This document shows, piece after piece, positions 17,564 to 25,635 of a stretch of DNA of 64,000 bases. Made by a program: the position numbers and the translations under genes. Numbering within the stretch: position 1 is the first letter of the stretch; each line of letters opens with the position of its first letter. The stretch is from an uncultured Oscillibacter sp. (GTDB taxonomy: Bacteria > Bacillota > Clostridia > Oscillospirales > Oscillospiraceae), in the NCBI GenBank assembly GCA_910578935.1, contig CAJTSM010000003.1, forward strand, positions 62,001-126,000, in the 5' to 3' direction. Below the pieces are notes generated by a model. It saw only the letters and a list, made by a program, of their open reading frames with translations, made no database searches and was not told the DNA's origin.

Positions 17564-17953
17564 ATGGCAAGGGGACGAAAAAAGTGGTCCATGTGGCAAG
17601 CTTTTCTGGCCGGGGAACTAACGTCTTTGGGAGTGTACCTGATTGGTCTGCTATTTTTGACACTGTTCTTAGTAAAGGGCATGTTGTCGGAAGGAGGCAG
17701 CTTCCCAGTGATAGCGGTCTTGTGCATGCTGTCTTCGCTGGCTGGGGGATTGATGACCGTACACCTAGCCCGCTGGAGGGCTGCGGGTATTCTGACAGCT
17801 GCGGTCTTTTTGTCTGTACTTCTTTTGGCCGGTCTTGGTTTTTGGGAAGAGGTTTCCTGGCTGGGGCATGGTGGAATTTTGCTGCTGTGTGGTTTGACCG
17901 GAGGACTCTTAGCCGGGATAGCCGGACCCAAAACTCGCCGGAGGCATAATTGA
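17564..17953 (+). CDS. TIGR04086 (YrzE-like) family membrane protein
   Basis: 129 residues from ATG 17564, 6 nt after GGGAGGA. Four hydrophobic helices are visible: about residues 14-36, 42-62, 72-92 and 98-118, ending in a basic tail (KTRRRHN). Family members are small polytopic proteins of unknown function, common next to yajC in Clostridia. Expression should depend on whether the hairpin at 17511-17557 forms, because that stem includes its ribosome site and ends in a T-run just before the start codon. Confidence 0.8.
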   Translation: MARGRKKWSMWQAFLAGELTSLGVYLIGLLFLTLFLVKGMLSEGGSFPVIAVLCMLSSLAGGLMTVHLARWRAAGILTAAVFLSVLLLAGLGFWEEVSWLGHGGILLLCGLTGGLLAGIAGPKTRRRHN

Positions 17954-18397
17954 ACAAAACAAACGCTTTGTTGAATTGCACAAAAATCGCTTTTTTCCCT
18001 AAACTCCTCTTCGGCGGCGGGGCCGGCCCGGCGTCGAAGAGGGGAGGGGAGAGGGCACAGATATGGGATACAGAGAAAAAGGCGGCCCCTAAATGTGGGT
18101 ATGGCCGGGAAAACTCAAAGGTCTGTTCTATACGCTTTCTTGAGTTTACATAACATAGTTTACATAATATTTTGTCATAAATTCCAAAAAGGTTCTTTTT
18201 TTGAGATACATCTTGCGGAAAGTGGAAAATTGCGCTATATTATAAGTACAAACTTATTTTATGCGGTTGCACACCTTCATCCTTGTCTACGCTGGACAGG
18301 AGGGTGTTTTCTTATCTATCTGTCGAATCTTCCGGCTTTTGCCAAAACGTGTATAAGCTGTCTTCCTCTTTCATAAGATGCGGTGAGGTGAGGCGGT
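17954..18397 (+). other. 444-bp gene-free stretch ahead of the SpoIIM-like gene
   Basis: No convincing gene. It holds an imperfect GC-rich hairpin (about 18001-18045, arms around CCTCTTCGGCG and CGTCGAAGAGG), two copies of AGTTTACATAA (18143-18153 and 18157-18167, 14 bp apart), a sigma-A-like promoter (TTGCGG 18213-18218, 17 bp, TATATT 18236-18241), and a hairpin followed by TTTTCTT at about 18271-18312 that could be a leader attenuator. A 67-codon ORF at 17950-18153 has no family resemblance and is not called. Confidence 0.5.
18213..18241 (+). promoter_or_regulatory. sigma-A-like promoter upstream of the SpoIIM-like gene
   Basis: TTGCGG (18213-18218), 17-bp spacer, TATATT (18236-18241). It leaves a leader of about 150 nt that includes a hairpin with a short T-run. 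Two AGTTTACATAA repeats lie 45-70 bp upstream. Confidence 0.55.
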
Positions 18398-19027
18398 TTG
18401 AACTGGAAGAGGCGGGAGATGACAGAGAGGAGGCGGCAGCTGATCCGTCTCTCATTCCTGGCACTGTTTTTTTTCGCCGGCATTGTTTTGGGACAGGTTT
18501 TTTCCAGCCGGGTTCCGGATGCCACTGGAGACGAATTGTCCCTCTACTTGACAGATTTCTTAAAGGTGGAAAACGGAGGACCAGCTTCCCAAACAGCGTT
18601 GTCGGCGGCGGTATTGTATTTTCGTTACCCCTTATCGGCGTTTTTGATGGGATTTGCTTCGATCGGCGTGTTGCTGCTACCGCTTATGACCGGAGCTTTC
18701 GGTTTTTTCTTGTCCTTTTCCGTCTGTTGCTTCACGGCGGCGTTTGGTTCTGACGGGGTCTTGCTGGCATTGGCGGTATTTGGCCTTCGCTGTGCGGTGA
18801 CCTTGCCCTGTTATTTTCTTTTGGCCGTTCCCGCGCTGGAGCGCTCTGTGGCCTTGGCCTGCCTGTCTTTTGGAAAGGGGCGGCGGACATCCCCGGTGGC
18901 ATATGGACGGGAATGGTGGAGCCGCCTGGCGCTGCTTTCGGGGGTGCTGCTGGCGGGAATGTGTGCGGATCTGATGCTGACGCCTTGGTTTTTGCATCAG
19001 CTGCTGGAACGGCTGCTGGCAGGATGA
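18398..19027 (+). CDS. spoIIM: SpoIIM-like (DUF95) membrane protein
   Basis: 209 residues if TTG 18398 is used; ATG 18419 (202 residues) is an equally possible start, and neither has a strong ribosome site. Five to six hydrophobic helices are visible. The first helix and the following segment (FFAGIVLGQVFSSRV, LSLYLTDFLK) resemble SpoIIM, which with SpoIID and SpoIIP thins septal peptidoglycan during engulfment in the mother cell. The place directly before xerD is also where spoIIM lies in Bacillus. Similarity is modest over the rest, so the call is not certain. A SpoIID-like gene is at the left edge of the window. Confidence 0.65.
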   Translation: MNWKRREMTERRRQLIRLSFLALFFFAGIVLGQVFSSRVPDATGDELSLYLTDFLKVENGGPASQTALSAAVLYFRYPLSAFLMGFASIGVLLLPLMTGAFGFFLSFSVCCFTAAFGSDGVLLALAVFGLRCAVTLPCYFLLAVPALERSVALACLSFGKGRRTSPVAYGREWWSRLALLSGVLLAGMCADLMLTPWFLHQLLERLLAG

Positions 19028-19076
19028 GGAAGTTTGTTTTTTGACAGTGAAACTGGTAAAGAGAGAAGGGATTGTT

Positions 19077-19955
19077 ATGGACGAGATCGCACGCTACGGG
19101 GAATACCTGGTGGAAGAAAAGCACGCCTCACAGAATACGATCGCTTCTTATCTGCGGGATGTGACCCAGTTTTCGAACTATTTGGAGGCTCGGGGGCCCG
19201 GTTTGCTGGAAGCCACTTCAGAGACGGTTCAGTCCTATATGGATTGGATGCTGAGCCGGGGCAAATCCGCCGCTTCCGTCACCCGTTTCCTGGCCTCTGT
19301 GAAATCTTTTTACAATTTCCAACTTTTCAGCGGCAGATTAAAAACGAATCCCGCCAAGGGAGTTTCCGCTGCCAAGGCGGAGAGGAGATATCCGGAAATC
19401 CTAACTTCTAAAGAAGTAGATTTGTTCCTGGAGCAGCCTCAATGTATAGATACCAAAGGGTTTCGGGATCACGCCATGCTAGAGTTGCTATATGCTACCG
19501 GTATCCGTGTCAGCGAGCTGATTGCTTTGGAGCTGGACGATTTAAATCTGGCCGCGGGTTTTATCCGCTGCTCCGGCAAAGGGAAGGAGCGGATGATTCC
19601 TCTGTACCGCACGGCTGTGAAAGCTCTTCAAGACTATGTTTGGAAGATCCGGCCGCAGCTGGTTTCCGATGCGGAGGAAACCGCTCTCTTTGTCAATATG
19701 AACGGAGAACGGATGAGCCGCCAGGGATTCTGGAAGATTATTAAGCACTATCAGGAGAAAGCAGGAATTGAAAAAGAAATTACCCCTCACACCCTGCGCC
19801 ACTCCTTTGCGGTACATTTGCTTGAAAATGGCGCGGATCTCCGCTCTATTCAGGAGATGCTGGGTCATGCAGATATCTCCTCCACTCAGATTTATACCCA
19901 TGTAGTGAAGGGAAACTTGAAAGACGTTTACCAAAAGGCCCATCCAAGGGCGTAA
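19077..19955 (+). CDS. xerD: site-specific tyrosine recombinase XerD
   Basis: 292 residues from ATG 19077, the usual XerD length; the ORF can be read 12 codons further up but without a ribosome site. The N-terminal SAM-like core-binding domain (KHASQNTIASYLRDVTQF) precedes the catalytic domain: Arg in ATGIRVSELIAL (about residue 148), Lys in CSGKGKERMIPL, HTLRHSFAVHLLENGA, GHADISSTQIYTHV with the nucleophilic Tyr. XerD with XerC resolves chromosome dimers at dif. A second Xer-type gene is at 43.1 kb. Confidence 0.93.
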   Translation: MDEIARYGEYLVEEKHASQNTIASYLRDVTQFSNYLEARGPGLLEATSETVQSYMDWMLSRGKSAASVTRFLASVKSFYNFQLFSGRLKTNPAKGVSAAKAERRYPEILTSKEVDLFLEQPQCIDTKGFRDHAMLELLYATGIRVSELIALELDDLNLAAGFIRCSGKGKERMIPLYRTAVKALQDYVWKIRPQLVSDAEETALFVNMNGERMSRQGFWKIIKHYQEKAGIEKEITPHTLRHSFAVHLLENGADLRSIQEMLGHADISSTQIYTHVVKGNLKDVYQKAHPRA

Positions 19956-19971
19956 CGAAGTACACAGGACA

Positions 19972-19994
19972 GGCGCCGCCGGTTTGGCGGCGCC
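19972..19994 (+). terminator. terminator of xerD
   Basis: 9-bp perfect stem GGCGCCGCC / GGCGGCGCC with loop GGTTT, followed by TTCTTTAT. Confidence 0.75.
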
Positions 19995-20040
19995 TTCTTT
20001 ATAGATGGGTGCCTTTTTAAGACGCAAGTTGTTTTTGCTG

Positions 20041-20069
20041 TTGCGCTTCCCGGCCAAATTTGCTATACT
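20041..20069 (+). promoter_or_regulatory. sigma-A promoter of ruvC
   Basis: TTGCGC (20041-20046), 17-bp spacer, TATACT (20064-20069), 32 nt before the ruvC ATG. Confidence 0.7.
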
Positions 20070-20100
20070 AAAGCTGAATGTTAGCCGAAAGGGGCGGACT

Positions 20101-20610
20101 ATGCGGATATTAGGCATCGACCCTGGCTTTGCCACCATCGGCTTCGGATTGGTGGAGGCGGAGCGGGGACAGGCGCGGATGGTGACCTATGGGGCCATTA
20201 CTACTCCAGCGGGGCTGTCCTTGAGCCGGAGGCTTTACCAGATTGGCAACGATATGGAGGACCTAATCGGCCAGCTAAAACCGGACGTCATTTCCATTGA
20301 AGAACTGTTCTTCAACACAAATATTACCACCGGAATCGCCGTGGCTCACGGCAGGGGGGTGCTGCTCTACGCCTCTGAGAAGTGTGGAGTGCCTCTGTAT
20401 GAGTACACCCCTTCCCAAGTGAAGCTGGCGGTAACTGGTTACGGCAAGGCGGAAAAGCGGCAGGTGATGGACATGACCCGACGGCTTTTAAAGTTGGAGA
20501 AAGTTCCGCGGCCCGACGACGCTGCCGATGCCTTGGCACTGGCCCTGTGCCATGCCAGAAGTTTTACCTCCCGGCTGCCCCGGAATGGAGCAGCCCCAGA
20601 GACAGTTTGA
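20101..20610 (+). CDS. ruvC: Holliday junction endonuclease RuvC
   Basis: 169 residues from ATG 20101; a longer reading would start before the promoter. Four catalytic acidic residues are in place: Asp in MRILGIDPGF, Glu in ISIEELFF (about residue 66), and two Asp in RPDDAADALALAL near residue 140. It cuts Holliday junctions made and moved by RuvAB. ruvA follows 21 nt downstream; ruvB is 1.4 kb away, separated by two small genes. Confidence 0.97.
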   Translation: MRILGIDPGFATIGFGLVEAERGQARMVTYGAITTPAGLSLSRRLYQIGNDMEDLIGQLKPDVISIEELFFNTNITTGIAVAHGRGVLLYASEKCGVPLYEYTPSQVKLAVTGYGKAEKRQVMDMTRRLLKLEKVPRPDDAADALALALCHARSFTSRLPRNGAAPETV

Positions 20611-20631
20611 ATAACAAAAAGCGGGGGCGTT

Positions 20632-21237
20632 ATGTTTTACTATCTTGATGGCACTGTGGCGGAAATTCTGCCCTACCTAGCGGTGATTGACTGTGGGGGA
20701 GTGGGCTATGCCTGCAAAACTACCAATAACACCTTGGCCGTTTTGAAGAAGGGCCAGCGGAAAAAGCTTTATACGTATCTGAACGTAGCAGAAAATGTTT
20801 TTGAGCTTTATGGTTTTGCCACCCAAAGTGAGCTAAACAGCTTTCGGCTGCTCATCGGTGTCTCCGGCGTGGGCCCGAAGGCGGCGTTGGCGATTTTATC
20901 TTCCGGTACGCCGGAAACCTTGGCTATGTCCATTGTTACCGGAGATGAGAAGGCTTTGACTGCCGCGCCTGGGGTGGGGAAGAAGATTGCCCAGCGCATT
21001 ATCCTGGAGCTGAAGGACAAAATGTCCAAAGAATCCGCAGGGGGACTGGATTTTTCTGGGAACAGAGGCGCGCCAGCTCCGGCGGTGTTTGGCAATAAGG
21101 CTATGGAAGCTGCTCAGGCCTTGGCAGTACTAGGTTACTCCAGTCAAGAGGTTTCCGTAGCGCTGAAAGGGCTGGATATGGATCAGCCCTTAGAGGAAAT
21201 TGTCCGGCAGGGACTGAAACGGATGGCAACCCCTTAA
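20632..21237 (+). CDS. ruvA: Holliday junction branch migration protein RuvA
   Basis: 201 residues. N-terminal OB fold (FYYLDGTVAEILPYLAVIDCGGVGY), two helix-hairpin-helix motifs (LIGVSGVGPKAALAIL about residue 73 and AAPGVGKKIAQRIILELK about 107), and a C-terminal domain III (AVLGYSSQEVSVALKGL) that contacts RuvB. RuvA tetramers hold the four-way junction for RuvB-driven branch migration. Confidence 0.97.
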   Translation: MFYYLDGTVAEILPYLAVIDCGGVGYACKTTNNTLAVLKKGQRKKLYTYLNVAENVFELYGFATQSELNSFRLLIGVSGVGPKAALAILSSGTPETLAMSIVTGDEKALTAAPGVGKKIAQRIILELKDKMSKESAGGLDFSGNRGAPAPAVFGNKAMEAAQALAVLGYSSQEVSVALKGLDMDQPLEEIVRQGLKRMATP

Positions 21238-21400
21238 AAGGCATGAATTTTCAATAGCTGTAAAGTGAATATGCTTTTCAAAAAACCCTGCGTGTCCATG
21301 AGGATTTTTTGCAAAGACGCCAAAAACTGCAAGGAAAGGAAAAACGCTTTACGGCAGATCTGGGGGGATCTCTTAAAATTGCTGTAAAGGGGACATTTTT

Positions 21401-21733
21401 ATGGCAAAGTACGAGTACCGATTCCATGGGGATTTTAACACGGTGCTGAGACGGATTCACGACGGGATCTTAGGCGGCAGTGTCACGGCCAGCTTTGAGG
21501 AAAGCAGCGAATATGCCGCCGGAGGCGTTCGCTGTGTGGTGCGGGTGTATGAGCGTTACAGCGTAACCGGGAGCAACCGGCTCAGCTTGACCCTGACGCT
21601 GATAGGGCAGGGAGAAGAACTGTTTCTCTCCGCTATTGCTGCCGGAGGGAGCCAGGGAATGTTCCTCAAGTTCAATACCTTCGGAGAAGAGGCTTTTGTG
21701 GACAAGGTGCGGGAGCTGGCTCAAGAGCTGTAA
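21401..21733 (+). CDS. DUF6054-like small protein
   Basis: 110 residues, ATG 21401. The pattern GDFNTVLRRIHDGILGGSVT, CVVRVYERYSVTGSNRLSL and GGSQGMFLKFNTFGEEAF resembles the DUF6054 family of small cytosolic proteins, which has no assigned function. No signal peptide or membrane helix. The 160 bp before it hold a direct repeat GCTGTAAAG (about 21249 and 21381) and a short AGATC/GATCT palindrome but no clear promoter. It sits inside the ruv gene region, as small accessory genes often do. Confidence 0.65.
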   Translation: MAKYEYRFHGDFNTVLRRIHDGILGGSVTASFEESSEYAAGGVRCVVRVYERYSVTGSNRLSLTLTLIGQGEELFLSAIAAGGSQGMFLKFNTFGEEAFVDKVRELAQEL

Positions 21734-21771
21734 TTTGTGTCTATTTTAGATAAAGGGGATGGACATCTGCC

Positions 21772-21984
21772 GTGATTCTATCCAGATTAATTACTGTTGG
21801 ATTTTTGGGAAGCATTTTCGCGATGTTCCGGTTCGCCAAATACTGCCGCCTGCTGAACCGATGGGACCTAGAGCCGGAAGAGGCGGAACGGTACCAGGCC
21901 GGGGCCCAGCGGTCACTGGCGGCCATGGGCAGCATGCTGGGCATGGTAGCACTGTCTATCATTGTGGCCGCGATTATGCAGTGA
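21772..21984 (+). CDS. small two-helix membrane protein, unknown function
   Basis: 70 residues from GTG 21772, behind AAAGGGGATGG. Two hydrophobic helices (about residues 3-20 and 48-68) flank a charged middle (DLEPEEAERYQAGAQ). No family recognised. It lies 27 nt before ruvB and is probably co-transcribed with it. A second reading frame over the same bases (21759-22007) gives no membrane-like or family-like protein. Confidence 0.6.
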   Translation: MILSRLITVGFLGSIFAMFRFAKYCRLLNRWDLEPEEAERYQAGAQRSLAAMGSMLGMVALSIIVAAIMQ

Positions 21985-22011
21985 AATTTCCCAGGAAAAG
22001 GATGTGAGCGT

Positions 22012-23073
22012 TTGAGCATCGACTTTGGAAGTGATATTTACGAAGAGCCCATTGTGGCGAAAACCTTCCTGCAAGAGGATGCCCAGGAGGGCTCTTTACG
22101 GCCGAAAAACCTACGGGAGTATATCGGACAGGAGAAAGCCAAAGAAAACCTGTCTATTTTTATTGAAGCTGCCCGAAAGAGGGAGGAATCTCTGGACCAT
22201 GTCTTGCTCCATGGACCTCCGGGTCTGGGCAAAACTACATTGGCGGGCATTATTGCCCAGGAGATGGGAGTCAACATCCGCATTACATCCGGCCCTGCCA
22301 TTGAAAAGCCAGGAGACTTGGCGGCACTGCTGACCAATTTGAGTGAAGGAGACATCCTCTTTGTAGATGAGATTCACCGGTTGAACCGCTCTGTGGAGGA
22401 AATCTTATATCCCGCCATGGAGGATTATGTGCTGGATATCATCGTGGGGAAGGGACCTTCCGCCAACTCCATCCGTCTGGACCTGCCGAAATTTACGCTG
22501 ATTGGGGCGACGACCAGGGCGGGCCAGCTCTCCGCGCCCCTGAGGGACCGCTTTGGCGTGACGCTGCGGCTGGAGCTCTATACGCCGGAGGAGCTGGCAA
22601 ACATCGTTACCCGTTCCTCTGGGATTCTAAATGTGGACATTGTGCCGGAGGGGGCCTATGAAATTGCCCGGCGATCCCGCGGCACACCCCGTATTGCCAA
22701 CCGGATGCTTCGCCGGGTCCGGGACTTTGCCCAGGTCCGGGCGGACGGAGTGATTACCAAAAAGGTGGCGGATCAGGCTCTCTGCGCCCTGGAGATTGAT
22801 TATCTGGGTTTGGACCCGGTGGACCGGCGGATGATGGAGGCCATCATTGACAATTACGGCGGGGGGCCCGTGGGACTGGAAACCTTGGCGGCCACTATTG
22901 GGGAGGAATCTGTCACACTGGAGGACGTCTACGAACCCTATCTGATGCAGCTGGGCTTTCTGACCAGGACGCCGAGGGGACGCTGTGTAACGCAGAAGGC
23001 ATACCGGCACCTTCACAAGTCCATTCCCGGAGGAGCGTTTCCGGAGGATGTGCCGGAACAGTTGACTTTATGA
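22012..23073 (+). CDS. ruvB: Holliday junction DNA helicase RuvB
   Basis: 353 residues from TTG 22012; no better start exists because a stop codon lies just upstream in frame. AAA+ motor: Walker A HGPPGLGKTTLAG (about residue 67), Walker B LFVDEIHRLNR (about 118), sensor 1 IGATTRAGQLS, Arg finger region RSRGTPRIANRMLRR, and the winged-helix C-terminus (EPYLMQLGFLTRTPRGR). Hexamers pump DNA through RuvA-bound junctions. Its TGA overlaps the ATG of the next gene. Confidence 0.97.
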   Translation: MSIDFGSDIYEEPIVAKTFLQEDAQEGSLRPKNLREYIGQEKAKENLSIFIEAARKREESLDHVLLHGPPGLGKTTLAGIIAQEMGVNIRITSGPAIEKPGDLAALLTNLSEGDILFVDEIHRLNRSVEEILYPAMEDYVLDIIVGKGPSANSIRLDLPKFTLIGATTRAGQLSAPLRDRFGVTLRLELYTPEELANIVTRSSGILNVDIVPEGAYEIARRSRGTPRIANRMLRRVRDFAQVRADGVITKKVADQALCALEIDYLGLDPVDRRMMEAIIDNYGGGPVGLETLAATIGEESVTLEDVYEPYLMQLGFLTRTPRGRCVTQKAYRHLHKSIPGGAFPEDVPEQLTL

Positions 23074-23822
23074 AAAACCTATATCTTTCCTCCGTTCGTC
23101 TCCGCCGGGAATTGCCGGAGGGGAGTTATCTCCGGCAGTTAGGGCCAGTTCAGTATTTGATGGAGGGCGGCGTTCTGGAATTTGACCGGCCCGTCACCTT
23201 CTTAGTGGGAGAGAACGGAACGGGGAAGTCCACCCTGCTGGAGGGCGCCGCCGTGGCCTGCGGCTTCAATCCGGAGGGCGGCACCCGGAATTTCAATTTC
23301 TCCACCCGGGCCACTCATTCGATCTTGGGGGAGTATTTGACCCCGGCTCGGAAGCGGTATCCCAGAGACGGTTTTTTTCTCCGGGCGGAGAGTTTTTATA
23401 ATGTGGCTACCAATATTGACGAACTGGACGAGGCGCCCGCTTTTGCGCCAAAACTCATCGGCAGCTACGGCGGCGTGTCCCTCCACAAACAGTCCCACGG
23501 GGAGAGCTTCCTGTCCCTGGTCCAGAACCGCTTCGGCGGGGAAGGGTTGTATCTGCTGGACGAGCCGGAAGCGGCTCTGTCGCCTTCCCGCCTCTTGACG
23601 CTGATGGGGGAGATGGATCAGCTGGTGAAAGCGGATTCCCAGTTTATCGTGGCGACCCATTCGCCCATTTTGATGGCCTTTCCTAAGGCCAGGATCTATG
23701 AGCTCGGCGAGAACGGCATTCGGGCAGTGGAGTACCGGGAGACGGAGCACTACCTGCTTACGAAGCGCTTTCTGGACGACCCAGAGCGGATGCTGCGGTA
23801 TCTTCTGGAGGAGGAAGGATGA
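23070..23822 (+). CDS. single-domain ABC-type (RecF/SMC-like) ATPase
   Basis: 250 residues, ATGA overlap with ruvB. A complete ATP-binding cassette without transporter parts: Walker A VGENGTGKSTLLEG (about residue 47), signature-like SHGESFLSLV (about 147), Walker B GLYLLDEPEAALSP (about 165), switch His in VATHSPILM. The insert between is too short for a coiled coil, so it resembles YbbL/overcoming-lysogenization-type AAA_21/AAA_23 ATPases of unknown role. It is translationally coupled to ruvB and to the SdpI-like gene. Confidence 0.85.
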   Translation: MKNLYLSSVRLRRELPEGSYLRQLGPVQYLMEGGVLEFDRPVTFLVGENGTGKSTLLEGAAVACGFNPEGGTRNFNFSTRATHSILGEYLTPARKRYPRDGFFLRAESFYNVATNIDELDEAPAFAPKLIGSYGGVSLHKQSHGESFLSLVQNRFGGEGLYLLDEPEAALSPSRLLTLMGEMDQLVKADSQFIVATHSPILMAFPKARIYELGENGIRAVEYRETEHYLLTKRFLDDPERMLRYLLEEEG

Positions 23823-24205
23823 CGGAGTTTCTTTTCTGGTTGTTTATGTTGGCCATGGCGCTGCTGATCCCAGGGTGTATGACGGTTCTTGGCCGGAGTT
23901 TTGTAAAGAATCCGCCAGGGGAAATCAACGGCGGTTATGGCTACCGTACCGTCCGCTCCATGCGGAACCGGGAAACTTGGGCGTTTGCCCAATGCTACAG
24001 CGGGCGGTTCTGGTATCTAGCGGGCCGGCTTATGCTGGCGGTTTCACTTGTATGGATGATCCCGCTGTTTGCCAGGGAAGTGAATACGGTGGGAAATTTT
24101 GGCCTGATTTTGGTAGGCTTGCAAATGGTTCCGTTCTTGTCGGTTATTCCGGCCACGGAGCGGGCACTGAAACGAGAGTTTGATGATTTTGGAAGAAAGA
24201 GGTAA
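23819..24205 (+). CDS. SdpI/YhfL-like family membrane protein
   Basis: 128 residues, overlapping the previous gene by ATGA. Three hydrophobic helices are visible (about 4-24, 62-82, 92-112) with the family-type motif GYGYRTVRSMRNRETWAFAQ after the first. In B. subtilis SdpI gives immunity to the SdpC toxin; most homologues have no known partner, and no SdpC-like toxin gene is here. Coupling to a stand-alone ATPase is worth noting but not explained. Confidence 0.75.
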   Translation: MTEFLFWLFMLAMALLIPGCMTVLGRSFVKNPPGEINGGYGYRTVRSMRNRETWAFAQCYSGRFWYLAGRLMLAVSLVWMIPLFAREVNTVGNFGLILVGLQMVPFLSVIPATERALKREFDDFGRKR

Positions 24206-24211
24206 CTTTAT

Positions 24212-25570
24212 ATGAGCAAACTTTTCGGAACGGACGGTATCCGCGGCGTAGTGGGGGAGAATCTGACGGCTGACCTGGCCTTTCGGGTCGGGCAGGCTGT
24301 AGGAACGGTTTTGATGGAAGAACGGGGAGGGGAGCGCCCCACGGTGGTCTTAGGTAAGGACACCCGCATCTCCTCCGACCTGCTGGAGGCGGCGCTGATC
24401 GCGGGCCTTTGTTCCGTAGGCACCGACGTGAAGCCTGTGGGGGATATCCCCACTCCCGCCGTGGCCTACCTGACCCGGCGGGAGAAGGCGGACGCGGGTA
24501 TTGTAGTTTCCGCCTCCCACAACCCCTATGAGCACAACGGCATCAAGGTTTTCAACGGCCAGGGCTACAAGCTCTCCGACGCGCTGGAGGAGCGGGTGGA
24601 GGAAAAAATTCTCTCCGGCAAGCCCATGAGTTTGAAAACCCGAGGAGAGCTGGGCCGCCGCCACCACGGCATGAAGCAGCTCAAGCGGGACTACATCGAC
24701 TTTGTAGCCTCCACGATTGACTCGGATTTGGCAGGACTGCGCATTCTGGTGGACTGCGCCAACGGCGCCGCCAGTGCTACGGCTCCAGAGCTTTTTGGCC
24801 GGTTTAAAGCTCATACGGTTTTTCTCCACCGGACTCCCGATGGCTTGAATATTAACGACCATTGCGGATCCACCCATCTGGAGGATTTGGCAGCCCGGGT
24901 GCTGGAAGGGGGCTATGACATCGGTGTGGCCTTTGACGGCGATGCGGACCGCTGCCTGCTGGTGGACGAGGCCGGCGGCATCATCGATGGAGATAAAGTG
25001 ATAGCTGTCTGCGCCCTGGATATGAAACGCCGGGGCCTCCTCCGGGGAAACTCTGTTGTAGCTACGGTGATGAGCAACCTAGGTCTTCACGAGTTCTGCC
25101 GGAATTATGGAATTGACTTGGCCTGCACTGCCGTGGGCGACCGGAACGTGCTGGAGGAGATGCTCCGCCGGGACTTCCGCATTGGCGGCGAGCAGTCCGG
25201 CCACACTATCTTTACAGCTCTGGAAACCACTGGCGACGGCCAAGTGACGGCTTTTCAATTCCTCCAAGTTCTGGCCCAGTCGGGGAAGAAAGCGTCGGAG
25301 CTGGCCTCTGTCTGCGCCGCATATCCCCAGGTCCTAATTAACGTGGAAGTGCCCCACAGCGGCGGCATAAAAGAGAAGATCATGGATTCCCAAGAGCTGG
25401 CGGACGCGGTGAAAGATGCGGAGTTCACCTTGAACGGAGAGGGCCGGGTATTGGTCCGCGCTTCAGGGACAGAGTCCTTGATTCGAGTCATGGTGGAGGC
25501 CAAGACGAACGAAATTGCGAAAAATACGGCCGATTCTCTGGTTAGCCTCATAAAATCACTAAATTTTTAA
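24212..25570 (+). CDS. glmM: phosphoglucosamine mutase GlmM
   Basis: 452 residues. Converts glucosamine-6-phosphate to glucosamine-1-phosphate on the way to UDP-GlcNAc and peptidoglycan. Landmarks: LFGTDGIRGVVGE at the N-terminus, the phospho-serine loop SASHNPYEHNGIK (about residue 102), the metal loop FDGDADRCLLVD (about 243), GGEQSGHTI (about 326), and RASGTESLIRVMVEA near the end. It follows the SdpI-like gene by 6 nt but may also be read through from ruvB. Confidence 0.98.
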   Translation: MSKLFGTDGIRGVVGENLTADLAFRVGQAVGTVLMEERGGERPTVVLGKDTRISSDLLEAALIAGLCSVGTDVKPVGDIPTPAVAYLTRREKADAGIVVSASHNPYEHNGIKVFNGQGYKLSDALEERVEEKILSGKPMSLKTRGELGRRHHGMKQLKRDYIDFVASTIDSDLAGLRILVDCANGAASATAPELFGRFKAHTVFLHRTPDGLNINDHCGSTHLEDLAARVLEGGYDIGVAFDGDADRCLLVDEAGGIIDGDKVIAVCALDMKRRGLLRGNSVVATVMSNLGLHEFCRNYGIDLACTAVGDRNVLEEMLRRDFRIGGEQSGHTIFTALETTGDGQVTAFQFLQVLAQSGKKASELASVCAAYPQVLINVEVPHSGGIKEKIMDSQELADAVKDAEFTLNGEGRVLVRASGTESLIRVMVEAKTNEIAKNTADSLVSLIKSLNF

Positions 25571-25600
25571 GGAAAATTTCCGTTTATTTTGATAAATTGC

Positions 25601-25630
25601 TTGACATTTTCCAAAACAGATGGGTATAAT
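25601..25630 (+). promoter_or_regulatory. sigma-A promoter of the SigH-like gene
   Basis: Perfect TTGACA (25601-25606), 18-bp spacer, perfect TATAAT (25625-25630). The annotated ATG begins only 6 nt after the -10 box, at the expected transcription start. Confidence 0.85.
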
Positions 25631-25635
25631 ACAAC

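Noticed and set aside
17950..18153. 67-codon ORF after the TIGR04086 gene, checked as a possible SCIFF peptide
   Set aside because: It has no six-Cys pattern and no ribosome site; it crosses a GC-rich hairpin.
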